NCBI RefSeq assembly: GCF_018614775.1
Contig: NZ_JAGGOF010000003.1
Location: 1-33,825, forward strand
DNA: 33,825 bases
Direction of reading: 5' to 3'
Source: Pseudomonas fluorescens
Lineage (GTDB): Bacteria > Pseudomonadota > Gammaproteobacteria > Pseudomonadales > Pseudomonadaceae
Shown here: one piece after another, positions 9,103 through 15,966 of the stretch
Position numbering within the stretch: position 1 is the stretch's first letter
Layout of the letters: each line of letters begins with the position of its first letter
Notes under the pieces: model-generated
Database searches by the model: none
What the model was told of the DNA's origin: nothing
Seen by the model: the letters and a program-made list of their open reading frames with translations, nothing else
Position numbers and translations under genes: made by a program

Positions 9103-10638
9103 TCAGGCTTTCGCCTTGGGCATCTGCGACACGAGGGACAAATTGACGTCCATGCCCTCGACCTGGAAGTGCGGCACCGCGTACAACTTGACTCGGAAGA
9201 AACCCGGGTTGTCCTCAATGTCTTCCACGGTCACCTTTGCATCACGCAGCGGATGAGAGGCTTGCAGGTCATCCCCTGGATCGGTCATTTCCGTGACTAG
9301 GCCACCGATCCACTTGTTCAGCTCCAGCTCCAGCACGCGACGATCCTTGGTGGTGCCTATGTTTTCCCGCTGTATGAGCTTCAGATAATGGGCAATGCGT
9401 GAAAGCAGGAAGATATAGGGCAGGCGCGCATTGATGCGGCTGTTCGCGGTGGCATCCACCGCGTCGTACAGCGCGGGCTTCTGCGCAGAACTGGCGGAGA
9501 AGAAGCACGCGTAATCCCGGTTCTTGTAGTAGGACAAAGGGATGAAACCGAGATTGGCAAACTCGAACTCGCGGGTTTCGGGAATCATCACTTCCGAAGG
9601 GATCTTCACTTGATTCCCGGTGCCCAGGTCGTACAAGTGAATCGGCAGGTCCGTTACCGCCCCGCCGGACTGCGGACCACGAATCTGCACGCACCAACCG
9701 TTGGCGATAAAACTCTTGACCATATTGGCGGCGAAGGCAAAAGAGGCGTTGGTCCAAAGGTATTTCTCGTGATCAGGCCCTTTGACGTTCTCGATATAGT
9801 TGAAACTTCGCACTGGGCGGGTATCCGGCCCGTAAGGCAGGCGGCCCAGAACCCGAGGCATGGTCAAGCCTATGTAACGGGCGTCATCGCTGTCACGGAA
9901 GGCCTTCCACTTGATGTATTCAGCCCGATCAAAATAATTGCCAATGTCCTTGATGGCGGCCACTTCTTCCATTGTTTGCTTGCCAAAGAATCCCGGCCCA
10001 ACCGAACCGATAAAAGGCATATGCGCCGCAGCGGCAACTTTGGAGATATTGCGCAGCAAAGCGATATCCTGCGGACTGCGGTTGAATTCATAGTTGGAAA
10101 TAGCTGCGGCGATGGGTTCCCCACCGGGCATATCGTATTCACGGGTATAGGTGTGCAGATACAATCCGCTTTGGGCAATCTCCGGCGCGTCCTCAAAGTC
10201 TTGCACCAGATCGTCCTTGCTGATGTCCAGCAATTCAATGCGTACGTTCTGGCGAAAATCCGTCTGGTCTATGAGTGATTTCACGCCGCGCCAGGTCGAT
10301 TCGACACGTTGAAAGTCAGGGTGATGCATCACCGCATCGAGTTGACGGCTTATCTGCCTGTCCAACGAAGCGATATGTTCGTCCAGGAGTACTTTGTCCA
10401 GTCGCTCGACTTTTTGTGCGGACTGTTCGAGCAACTTCAAGAACACACTGACTGCGGCTGTCACTCGCTCGTCGACCGAGACCTCGGACAAGGCCTCGGC
10501 ATGCTGGAACGTTTCGATATCGCCGAGTTCAGCAATAGGATTCAGATTGATGCGACTGAATAGCGAAGCATAGACTCCGCCGTTTTCAGACAACACTGTA
10601 GCGCCGCGCGAATGCACGTTAGAACGTTCAATGGTCAT
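9103..10638 (-). CDS. tssC: T6SS sheath large subunit TssC (VipB)
   Basis: TssC and TssB form the contractile sheath around the Hcp tube in the cytoplasm. The 511-residue product carries the hallmark blocks: HHPDFQRVESTWRGVKSLI, GEPIAAAISNYEF, the PFIGSVGPGFFG stretch, YGPDTRPVRSFNYIE, FAFAANMVKSFIANGWC, and the C-terminal DVNLSLVSQMPKA, which forms part of the interlocking sheath strands. Length is at the usual value of about 500. The ATG at 10638 is the first in-frame start; the upstream ribosome site is weak. It follows tssB by 32 bases and precedes tssK by 23 bases. Confidence 0.97.
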   Translation of the reverse strand: MTIERSNVHSRGATVLSENGGVYASLFSRINLNPIAELGDIETFQHAEALSEVSVDERVTAAVSVFLKLLEQSAQKVERLDKVLLDEHIASLDRQISRQLDAVMHHPDFQRVESTWRGVKSLIDQTDFRQNVRIELLDISKDDLVQDFEDAPEIAQSGLYLHTYTREYDMPGGEPIAAAISNYEFNRSPQDIALLRNISKVAAAAHMPFIGSVGPGFFGKQTMEEVAAIKDIGNYFDRAEYIKWKAFRDSDDARYIGLTMPRVLGRLPYGPDTRPVRSFNYIENVKGPDHEKYLWTNASFAFAANMVKSFIANGWCVQIRGPQSGGAVTDLPIHLYDLGTGNQVKIPSEVMIPETREFEFANLGFIPLSYYKNRDYACFFSASSAQKPALYDAVDATANSRINARLPYIFLLSRIAHYLKLIQRENIGTTKDRRVLELELNKWIGGLVTEMTDPGDDLQASHPLRDAKVTVEDIEDNPGFFRVKLYAVPHFQVEGMDVNLSLVSQMPKAKA

Positions 10639-10670
10639 GATGAACGTACTGTTTGGACCTACGAATTAAA

Positions 10671-11174
10671 CTACCGACCTTCTGTTGAAGCCAGCGCAGC
10701 CAACTCGGCGCGCAGCTCGTTACTGAGGGCTTCATCCTTCAAGATACATTCCAACTCCTGTCGAAACGTCGTGTTATCCAGCAGGTTCGATTTAAGATCA
10801 CGCAGCAGATTGCGCATGGCTAACAATGCCCGCAATTGAGGGATCTGTCGTGCTACTTGCTCGGGCTCGAAATCTTTCATGGCCTGGAATTTCAACTCGA
10901 CCGAGAACTCGGGCTCATCACACATCAACGTGTTGTGTGCAGCGAATTTCAGGCTGGGCGAAAACTCACCGAGCACGCTGTCAAAGTTGTTTTTGTTGAC
11001 GTTGATCTTGTCTCTGGCCGCTAACGGGCGCTGCTCTCGCCCCTGACTATAATCACCCATCACCATGAGTTTCAGCGGCAGTTCAACTTTTTTCTGGGCA
11101 CCGCCGGTGTGCAGATCGAGTTTGATGTTGACCCGCGTCTTGGGTACTTCGTTTTGAAAACTGTATGAAGCCAT
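10671..11174 (-). CDS. tssB: T6SS sheath small subunit TssB (VipA)
   Basis: TssB pairs with TssC to build the T6SS sheath. The 167-residue product contains the family signatures PKTRVNIKLDLHTGGAQKKV, ELPLKLMVMGDYS, INVNKNNFDSVL and FEPEQVARQIPQLRALLAMR, with the usual length of 160-175. A strong AAGGAGG lies 4 bases before the ATG at 11174, the best ribosome site in the T6SS segment. It sits 20 bases after a small HTH gene, so tssB is probably the first structural gene of the operon. Confidence 0.97.
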   Translation of the reverse strand: MASYSFQNEVPKTRVNIKLDLHTGGAQKKVELPLKLMVMGDYSQGREQRPLAARDKINVNKNNFDSVLGEFSPSLKFAAHNTLMCDEPEFSVELKFQAMKDFEPEQVARQIPQLRALLAMRNLLRDLKSNLLDNTTFRQELECILKDEALSNELRAELAALASTEGR

Positions 11175-11194
11175 ATTGCCTCCTTTCAGACTTA

Positions 11195-11467
11195 TTAATG
11201 GTTGCCGGATAGGTCAATCTCAGCCTGCCTTTCCTCTCCTGTCGCCAACCACCGTTCACTTACGCTCAACAAACGCGCCAACTGTTGCATTCGCTCCTGG
11301 GGCACGCCCCGGGTGAACCAATTGGTCAGACATTGAGGGCTCACGCGAAGTAGCAATGCGAAAGCCGTCGGTGAAATCGCGTATTCCTTGAGCGTGTCTC
11401 TCAAGCGTTGTCCGCTAGCCTGTCGGCTGCGTGACTGCGAATGTCCACGCTGCCGAACGTTGATCAT
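11195..11467 (-). CDS. Small Cro/CI-type helix-turn-helix protein at head of T6SS operon
   Basis: A 90-residue basic protein whose residues 20-78 read as a phage-repressor-like HTH: GQRLRDTLKEYAISPTAFAL, then LLRVSPQCLTNWFTRGVP as the recognition helix region, ending SERWLATGEE, the pattern seen at the end of many CI-type N-terminal domains. There is no dimerisation or peptidase domain. It ends 20 bases before tssB on the same strand, so it is probably cotranscribed with the T6SS genes and may regulate them; that role is inferred from position alone. GGAGG lies 13 bases before the ATG at 11467, rather far. The ATG overlaps by four bases the stop of a doubtful 70-codon ORF upstream. Confidence 0.72.
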   Translation of the reverse strand: MINVRQRGHSQSRSRQASGQRLRDTLKEYAISPTAFALLLRVSPQCLTNWFTRGVPQERMQQLARLLSVSERWLATGEERQAEIDLSGNH

Positions 11468-11676
11468 TTTTTATGTTTTGCCTCCTGCCAGTACGATGGG
11501 TCATTCCAATCTAGGCCCTTGGCGAGGCTATGGATAGTGATAAGCCCCCCTTTCGGCATAAAGAGAACAGGCCCACCGCTGGAAGGAAAAACGCCTACAG
11601 ACGTTGCCCAACGGAGGACGTGGCTAGCCGTACGGGCGGGTATTCTCAGCTCGATTCTGTAGGAACCGGACGACAA
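11464..11676 (-). CDS. Doubtful 70-codon ORF overlapping the HTH gene
   Basis: This frame starts at TTG (11674-11676) and ends with TGA overlapping the HTH gene ATG (11464-11467). The product (residues such as SGSYRIELRIPARTASHVLR, then GGLITIHSLAKGLDWNDPSY) matches no family I recognise. The four-base overlap is the kind of coupling seen in real operons, but the start is rare, the codons are not strongly biased, and ORFs are also open on the opposite strand. It may be the remnant of a longer gene. Low confidence. Confidence 0.25.
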   Translation of the reverse strand: MSSGSYRIELRIPARTASHVLRWATSVGVFPSSGGPVLFMPKGGLITIHSLAKGLDWNDPSYWQEAKHKK

Positions 11677-11720
11677 ATAATGGGTTCGAAGCCGAACGTG
11701 TGGCCAGGCTGAGCGCGGCT

Positions 11721-11812
11721 CCGTGGGGGCACGGCTTGCGCGCGATGAGGGTATGGCAGTCGATTGCCACGTTGCTTAACCACCGCTATCGCGAGCAGGC
11801 TCGCTCCCACAG
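11721..11812. repeat. REP doublet (one arm degenerate)
   Basis: A good REP copy in the inverse orientation lies at 11785-11811 (core TCGCGAGCAGGCTCGCTCCC). A degenerate partner in the opposite orientation lies at 11721-11748 (GTGGGGGCACGGCTTGCGCG). Together they have the inverted-pair layout of a REPIN. Confidence 0.75.
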
Positions 11813-11854
11813 GAGATCGAATGGTGAACCTGCATCCCGTAACACCATAAACCC

Positions 11855-11881
11855 TGTGGGAGCAAGCCCGCTCGCGATGGG
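11855..11881. repeat. REP element
   Basis: A single copy of the palindromic REP core, TGTGGGAGCAAGCCCGCTCG, about 45 bases after the previous doublet and in inverted orientation to its good arm. Confidence 0.8.
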
Positions 11882-11933
11882 GCCCTGCCAGACAATGTCA
11901 CTTCAAGGCGTGCCCACCCAGAACACGCAGACG

Positions 11934-11960
11934 AAAAAAAGCCCGCCGAAGCGGGCTTTT
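11934..11960 (-). terminator. Rho-independent terminator of the BI-1 gene
   Basis: Read on the minus strand, the stem GCCCGC/GCGGGC with a four-base loop is followed by a run of seven T. It lies 23 bases past the stop of the BI-1 gene. Confidence 0.9.
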
Positions 11961-11983
11961 CACCTATCGAGCATCCGATAGGA

Positions 11984-12655
11984 TCAGTCGTCGCGACCCA
12001 TCAAGCCGAACAGCTGCAGCAGGCTGACGAACAGGTTGTAGATCGATACATACAGGCTGATGGTCGCCATGATGTAGTTACGCTCACCGCCGTGGATGAT
12101 CGCGCTGGTCTGATACAGGATGCAGACCGACGAGAACAGCACGAAGCCGGCGCTGATCGCCAGTTGCAGGCCGCTGATCTGGAAGAAGAAGCTGGCAACG
12201 ACCGCACCCAGCAGCACGAAGAAGCCGGCGGTAATGAAACCGCTCAGGAAGCTCATGTCCTTGCGGGAGATCAGCACGTAGGCCGACAGCCCACCGAACA
12301 CCAGCGCGGTCATGGCGAAGGCCGAGCTGACGACTTCGGCACCGCCCTGCATCTGCAGGTAGCGATTGAGGATCGGGCCGAGCAGGAACCCCATGAAGCC
12401 GGTCAGGGCAAATGCCGACACCAGGCCCCAGGCCGAATCACGGAGCTTGTTGGTGAGGAAGAAAAGGCCATAGAAACCGATCAGCACCACGAAGATGTTC
12501 GGGTAACCTACCCGCATCTGTTGGGCGACGTAAGCCATCACACCGCTGAAGACGAGTGTGAGTGCCAGCAGGCCATATGTGTTGCGCAGGACGCGGCTAA
12601 CCTCTAGCTGCTCAGCCTGCACGCCGTTGTTCACTGCGTAATCCTGTTCGCGCAT
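11984..12655 (-). CDS. yccA: BI-1/YccA-family inner membrane protein
   Basis: A 223-residue protein of the Bax inhibitor-1/YccA family, inner-membrane proteins with about seven membrane helices; E. coli YccA binds and restrains the FtsH protease. After a polar N terminus (MREQDYAVNNGVQAEQLEVS) the rest is nearly all hydrophobic helices, and it ends with LFVSLLQLFGLMGRDD, a family-typical tail with acidic last residues. The ATG at 12655 is preceded by GGAGGA at a proper distance, so I prefer it to the longer frame from 12682. It is monocistronic with its own terminator and is divergent from tRNA-Ser. The FtsH connection is by family and context-free. Confidence 0.9.
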   Translation of the reverse strand: MREQDYAVNNGVQAEQLEVSRVLRNTYGLLALTLVFSGVMAYVAQQMRVGYPNIFVVLIGFYGLFFLTNKLRDSAWGLVSAFALTGFMGFLLGPILNRYLQMQGGAEVVSSAFAMTALVFGGLSAYVLISRKDMSFLSGFITAGFFVLLGAVVASFFFQISGLQLAISAGFVLFSSVCILYQTSAIIHGGERNYIMATISLYVSIYNLFVSLLQLFGLMGRDD

Positions 12656-12732
12656 GGCGACACTCCTCCGGTTCTGAAACATTCAGTGGCAAGGATAATA
12701 ACAGACGCTCTGTAACAAGCTACGTAGAGAGT

Positions 12733-12760
12733 TTGACAGTGTGTTTCATTCGGGTATTAT
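12733..12760 (+). promoter_or_regulatory. Sigma-70 promoter of tRNA-Ser
   Basis: TTGACA at 12733-12738 and TATTAT at 12755-12760 are separated by 16 bases. The GC-rich stretch after the -10 (GGCGCCCGC) is the kind of discriminator seen at stringently controlled stable-RNA promoters. The tRNA begins 20 bases after the -10. Confidence 0.85.
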
Positions 12761-12779
12761 GGCGCCCGCAACGCAGTAC

Positions 12780-12867
12780 GGAGGTGTGGCCGAGTGGTTT
12801 AAGGCAACGGTCTTGAAAACCGTCGACTGTAACAGGTCCATGAGTTCGAATCCCATCGCCTCCGCCA
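12780..12867 (+). tRNA. serT: tRNA-Ser (anticodon UGA)
   Basis: An 88-base type II tRNA with a long variable arm and encoded CCA. The acceptor stem pairs GGAGGTG with CGCCTCC, the anticodon stem ACGGT/ACCGT encloses CTTGAAA with anticodon TGA at 12814-12816, and the T-loop is TTCGAAT. It has its own promoter and terminator. Confidence 0.97.
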
Positions 12868-12878
12868 TCTTATGTACG

Positions 12879-12906
12879 AAAAAGCCCTGATTATTCAGGG
12901 CTTTTT
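12879..12906 (+). terminator. Terminator after tRNA-Ser
   Basis: The stem AGCCCTGA/TCAGGGCT with a four-base loop is followed by TTTTT and preceded by AAAAA, so it could work in both directions. It lies 12 bases past the tRNA. Confidence 0.9.
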
Positions 12907-13006
12907 CGTGTCTGGCGTTCAAGAAAGCCGCCGTTGGTTTCCAGCGGCCGGGACGCCAGCCTGACGACACGCTGTATCCCTCATCCACGTGATCAAGGAA
13001 AGAAAA

Positions 13007-13861
13007 GTGACCAGCAAAACCATCGGCTCTATTGTTGCGGCAGTCCTGGGCGTAGTCCTGTTATGCGTGTTCTTCGGCAGTTGGTACACGGTCGACGAAA
13101 CCGAGCGCGGCGTGCTGCTGCGCAACGGTGCGCTGGTCGGCGTGGTGGAACCGGGGTTGTCGTTCAAGACCCCCTTCATCGAGTCGGTACGCCTGATCAG
13201 CGTGCAGAGCCAGGTCACCGCCTATGAAGACCTCCAGGCCTACAGCAAGGACCAGCAGTCCGCCCAGCTCAAGGTCTCGGTGTCCTGGCACATCGCGCCT
13301 TCCGACGTGGCCAAGGTCTACACCCAGTTCAAGGATCTCGAAGGCATCCGCGACCGGATGATCAGCCGCCAGGTGCCCACCCAGGTGGAAAACGTGTTCG
13401 GCAAGTTCAACGCCGTGGCCGCCGTGCAGAACCGCGTGCAGTTGGTCAACGACATTTCCACGGCGATCAAGTCGACCATTACCGGGCCGGTGATCATCGA
13501 CAGCGTCCAGGTCGAAAACATCGACTTCAGCGATGCCTATGAAAAAGCCATCGAAGCGCGCATGGCCGCCGAAGTCCAGGTCAAGACCCGCGAACAGCAA
13601 CTTGCCACCGAGCAGGTCCAGGCGCAGATTCGCGTGACCCAGGCCCAGGCGGAAGCGGATTCGCAAGTGGCCCAGGCCAAGGCCGACGCGCTCGCCACCG
13701 AACTGCGCGGCAAGGCCGAAGCCGAAGCCATCAAGGCCCGCGCCCAGGCACTGGCGAGTAATCAGAACCTGGTGGAACTGACCAAGGCCGAGCGCTGGAA
13801 TGGTGTGCTGCCAACCACCGTGCTGCCGAACGGCGCCCTGCCCTTCATCGACATCAAGTAA
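13007..13861 (+). CDS. Prohibitin/SPFH-domain membrane protein
   Basis: A 284-residue SPFH (stomatin/prohibitin/flotillin/HflK) protein. These oligomerise at the inner membrane and often help control proteases such as FtsH or membrane organisation. One membrane helix (about 5-26) is followed by the SPFH domain, starting WYTVDETERGVLLRNGAL, and by a helical coiled segment (about 175-245, EAEADSQVAQAKADALATEL) typical of prohibitins. I chose GTG at 13007 because AAGGAAAG lies 5-12 bases upstream; GTG at 12989 is possible but has no clear ribosome site. A GC-rich hairpin lies at 13867-13893 after the stop. It is close to the YccA-family gene, whose E. coli relative also acts on FtsH; a functional link is only a guess. 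Confidence 0.9.
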   Translation: MTSKTIGSIVAAVLGVVLLCVFFGSWYTVDETERGVLLRNGALVGVVEPGLSFKTPFIESVRLISVQSQVTAYEDLQAYSKDQQSAQLKVSVSWHIAPSDVAKVYTQFKDLEGIRDRMISRQVPTQVENVFGKFNAVAAVQNRVQLVNDISTAIKSTITGPVIIDSVQVENIDFSDAYEKAIEARMAAEVQVKTREQQLATEQVQAQIRVTQAQAEADSQVAQAKADALATELRGKAEAEAIKARAQALASNQNLVELTKAERWNGVLPTTVLPNGALPFIDIK

Positions 13862-13866
13862 CGCCC

Positions 13867-13893
13867 GGGGCGCGGCCAGCCCTGGCCGCGCCC
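13867..13893 (+). terminator. Possible terminator hairpin after the SPFH gene
   Basis: A strong GC stem, GGGCGCGGCCAG pairing with CTGGCCGCGCCC around CC, lies just past the stop. No T run follows, so it may be a stabilising 3' hairpin rather than a true intrinsic terminator. Confidence 0.5.
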
Positions 13894-13986
13894 GCTCCGC
13901 CCCGGAGCGCTGCCGTCACACCGTCTCGTTAGCGCTACACTCAGTGCACTGACGAACCGCTGTTCACCGTTAGCAGGGAGCTCAAC

Positions 13987-14130
13987 GTGTATCCAGGCAC
14001 AAACAGACCACCGCTTCCATCGATATCACTCGCACCTGTCCATCCCACCGTCCCACGTCCCGAACATTTATCCCCTCTCGGCAACTTGCCGACTCCGTCG
14101 ACAAGCATCCTGAACAGGAGAGCAGCGTGA
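13987..14130 (+). CDS. Candidate 47-codon upstream ORF of the sensor kinase
   Basis: The frame starts at GTG (13987) with GGGAG at 13976-13980 and stops at TGA (14128-14130), overlapping the GTG start of the kinase (14127) in a GTGA junction. The product is proline-rich and not recognised (MYPGTNRPPLPSIS..., ending ILNRRAA). The Shine-Dalgarno site and the stop/start overlap suggest possible translational coupling or a leader function. It may also be chance in GC-rich DNA; no homology can be checked here. Confidence 0.35.
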   Translation: MYPGTNRPPLPSISLAPVHPTVPRPEHLSPLGNLPTPSTSILNRRAA

Positions 14131-15920
14131 CCACTTTTATCAGAAAATATAAATGGCCCGCCCTGTTGGCCGTCGCGCTGGTGGTCTTCTCAGCACTGAT
14201 ATTTTTCCTGATCAAGTCCTACACGTACGACTCCGCGACCTACTTCGAGTCCCGTGACTTCATTCGCCAGCTCAAACAAGCCGATGCCAACTGGAACGGT
14301 AAGATCCTGAGGAAGAAAATCGGCGTCAACAACAACCTGTCGCTGGCGCCACCACCTGAAGCCGGAAGCCGATGGGAGCAACTGGAACGGCTCAACAACG
14401 CAGGCCCTCTGGCGGCGCTGTGGGCATCCAGACGCCAGGGCTATGTCGATGCTGTCAACAACAAGACCTTGCTGGTCGAGCAATTCCAGCAGCACAACGC
14501 TGCGCTGCGCACAGCCCTTGATGCCCTGCCGACTGTCGAGGATGAGCTTCAAACCCTGCTCAACACCATCGACATCAAAAGCCCGACGGAACGCCTCGCA
14601 GCGGCCTCCAATATTCTGGAACTGACCCTGACAACGCTGGAATACGCGCTTTATGTCACCTCGGACAAAGCCAACGAGCTGCAGGATCAACTGACCGACC
14701 TGGAAAAATACATCGACCAGCTGCCCGAACAGTACCGCCCCCCTTTCATCACGCTGACCCAGCAGGTCAGATCCATCATCCAGGAACAACCGATCGTCAA
14801 TGACCTCCTCGACCGCATCAGCGTCATCCCGGTGGCCCAGGAGCTGGACAACATCAACGAGTTGTTGAACGAGACACAACGCCGGACAGCCGCGACAGAC
14901 CGTCAATACCATATCTACCTCGCGGTATGCGCCAGTCTGATGGCAATCCTTATGATCTACCTGGCCGCGCGCCTGGTCCGCAGCACCGCCGTGATCAACC
15001 AGATCAACCAGGCCCTGCAAACCTCCAACGAGCGCCTCGAAGAACGTGTCCAGGAGCGTACACGCGAGCTGAAAGAGGCCGAGCGCGAGTTGATGGACGC
15101 CGCGCGAATGGCCGGCATGGCCGAGATCGCCACGAACGTCCTGCATAACGTTGGGAACGTGCTGAATAGCGTGAACATTTCGGCGGACCTGGTGACCCGC
15201 AAATTGAAGAACAGCAAGGCGCTTGGCCTGGCCAGGGCGGTGAAGATGATGAATGAACATGCCGAGGACCTCGGGCAGTTCATCACCCTGGATGAAAAGG
15301 GCAAATTGCTGCCGCGCTATTTCAATGAACTGGTCGAATCCATCGCCGCCGAACAGGCCACGCAAATCGACGAACTGGCACAGTTGACCAAGAGCATCGA
15401 CCACATCAAGGAGATCGTCACCACTCAACAAACCTACGCCGGGGCGGCCAGGCTGATCGAACCGCTCAACGTCACAGACCTGTTCGAAGATGCCCTGCGC
15501 ATGAACTCGGGCGCGCTGAGCCGGCACCACGTCACCGTTATCAAGGACTATCAGGATGTTCCCACGATCATGGGGGACAAGCATCGGTTGCTGCTGATCC
15601 TGATCAATCTGATCAGCAACGCCAAGTTCGCGATGTCCAACGTCTCCGAGCCACGGGAAATGACCCTGGGCGTCCGGGTGATGGACCAGGGAACATTGAG
15701 TTTCAGTGTCAAGGATCGCGGCGAAGGCATCGCCCCCGAGAACCTGGCCCGTATCTTCAACCACGGGTTTACCACTCGCAAGGATGGCCATGGGTTCGGC
15801 TTGCACAGCTGCGCACTGGCGGCGGTAGAGATGAAAGGCCGTCTGTATGTCCACAGCGACGGACCCGGCCACGGCGCCCTGTTCACCCTGGAGATTCCGC
15901 TGGAGCCGGCAAAACGCTGA
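14127..15920 (+). CDS. Membrane sensor histidine kinase (orphan, periplasmic helical sensor)
   Basis: A 597-residue histidine kinase. A membrane segment (11-29) is followed by a 230-residue periplasmic helical domain, which resembles the DAHL type of sensor domain, then a second membrane segment (262-284), a coiled linker (292-325) and the kinase core. The phosphoacceptor is His340 in VLHNVGNVLNSVN, a variant H-box rather than the HELRTPL form. The ATPase has the N box INLISNAKFAM (493-503), G1 DRGEGI (530-535), F box IFNHGFTT (543-550) and G2 GHGFGLHS (554-561), all intact. It starts at GTG 14127 with AGGAG upstream. No response regulator or receiver domain lies nearby, so its partner must be elsewhere; the signal is unknown. 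Confidence 0.9.
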   Translation: MTTFIRKYKWPALLAVALVVFSALIFFLIKSYTYDSATYFESRDFIRQLKQADANWNGKILRKKIGVNNNLSLAPPPEAGSRWEQLERLNNAGPLAALWASRRQGYVDAVNNKTLLVEQFQQHNAALRTALDALPTVEDELQTLLNTIDIKSPTERLAAASNILELTLTTLEYALYVTSDKANELQDQLTDLEKYIDQLPEQYRPPFITLTQQVRSIIQEQPIVNDLLDRISVIPVAQELDNINELLNETQRRTAATDRQYHIYLAVCASLMAILMIYLAARLVRSTAVINQINQALQTSNERLEERVQERTRELKEAERELMDAARMAGMAEIATNVLHNVGNVLNSVNISADLVTRKLKNSKALGLARAVKMMNEHAEDLGQFITLDEKGKLLPRYFNELVESIAAEQATQIDELAQLTKSIDHIKEIVTTQQTYAGAARLIEPLNVTDLFEDALRMNSGALSRHHVTVIKDYQDVPTIMGDKHRLLLILINLISNAKFAMSNVSEPREMTLGVRVMDQGTLSFSVKDRGEGIAPENLARIFNHGFTTRKDGHGFGLHSCALAAVEMKGRLYVHSDGPGHGALFTLEIPLEPAKR

Positions 15921-15947
15921 TCCGAGCGAGAGAGCTTGCTCCCGCCG

Positions 15948-15961
15948 GGCTGCGCAGCCCT
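15948..15961. terminator. Short hairpin between convergent genes
   Basis: GGGCTGCGCAGCCC is a perfect palindrome in the 46-base gap between the kinase and the convergent deacetylase gene. No good T run follows on either strand. It sits beside a degenerate REP-like string (15927-15943). Confidence 0.35.
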
Positions 15962-15966
15962 CTCTA

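Larger units (their letters stand above)
11468..11983. other. Intergenic region between T6SS operon and BI-1 gene
   Basis: About 500 bases with no convincing gene apart from the doubtful ORF at 11464-11676. It should hold the T6SS promoter on the minus strand, but I see no clear -10/-35 pair. It contains one degenerate and two good REP elements (11721-11881) and the terminator of the BI-1 gene (11934-11960). A palindrome TGGCA-N6-TGCCA lies at 11754-11769 inside the REP spacer. Confidence 0.7.

Noticed and set aside
11754..11769. Possible sigma-54 site (TGGCA...TTGC) near the T6SS operon
   Set aside because: The spacing between the GG and GC elements is one base short, on both strands, and it lies in the REP spacer.
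12746..12988. 80-codon minus-strand ORF across tRNA-Ser
   Set aside because: It overlaps a complete tRNA gene with promoter and terminator.
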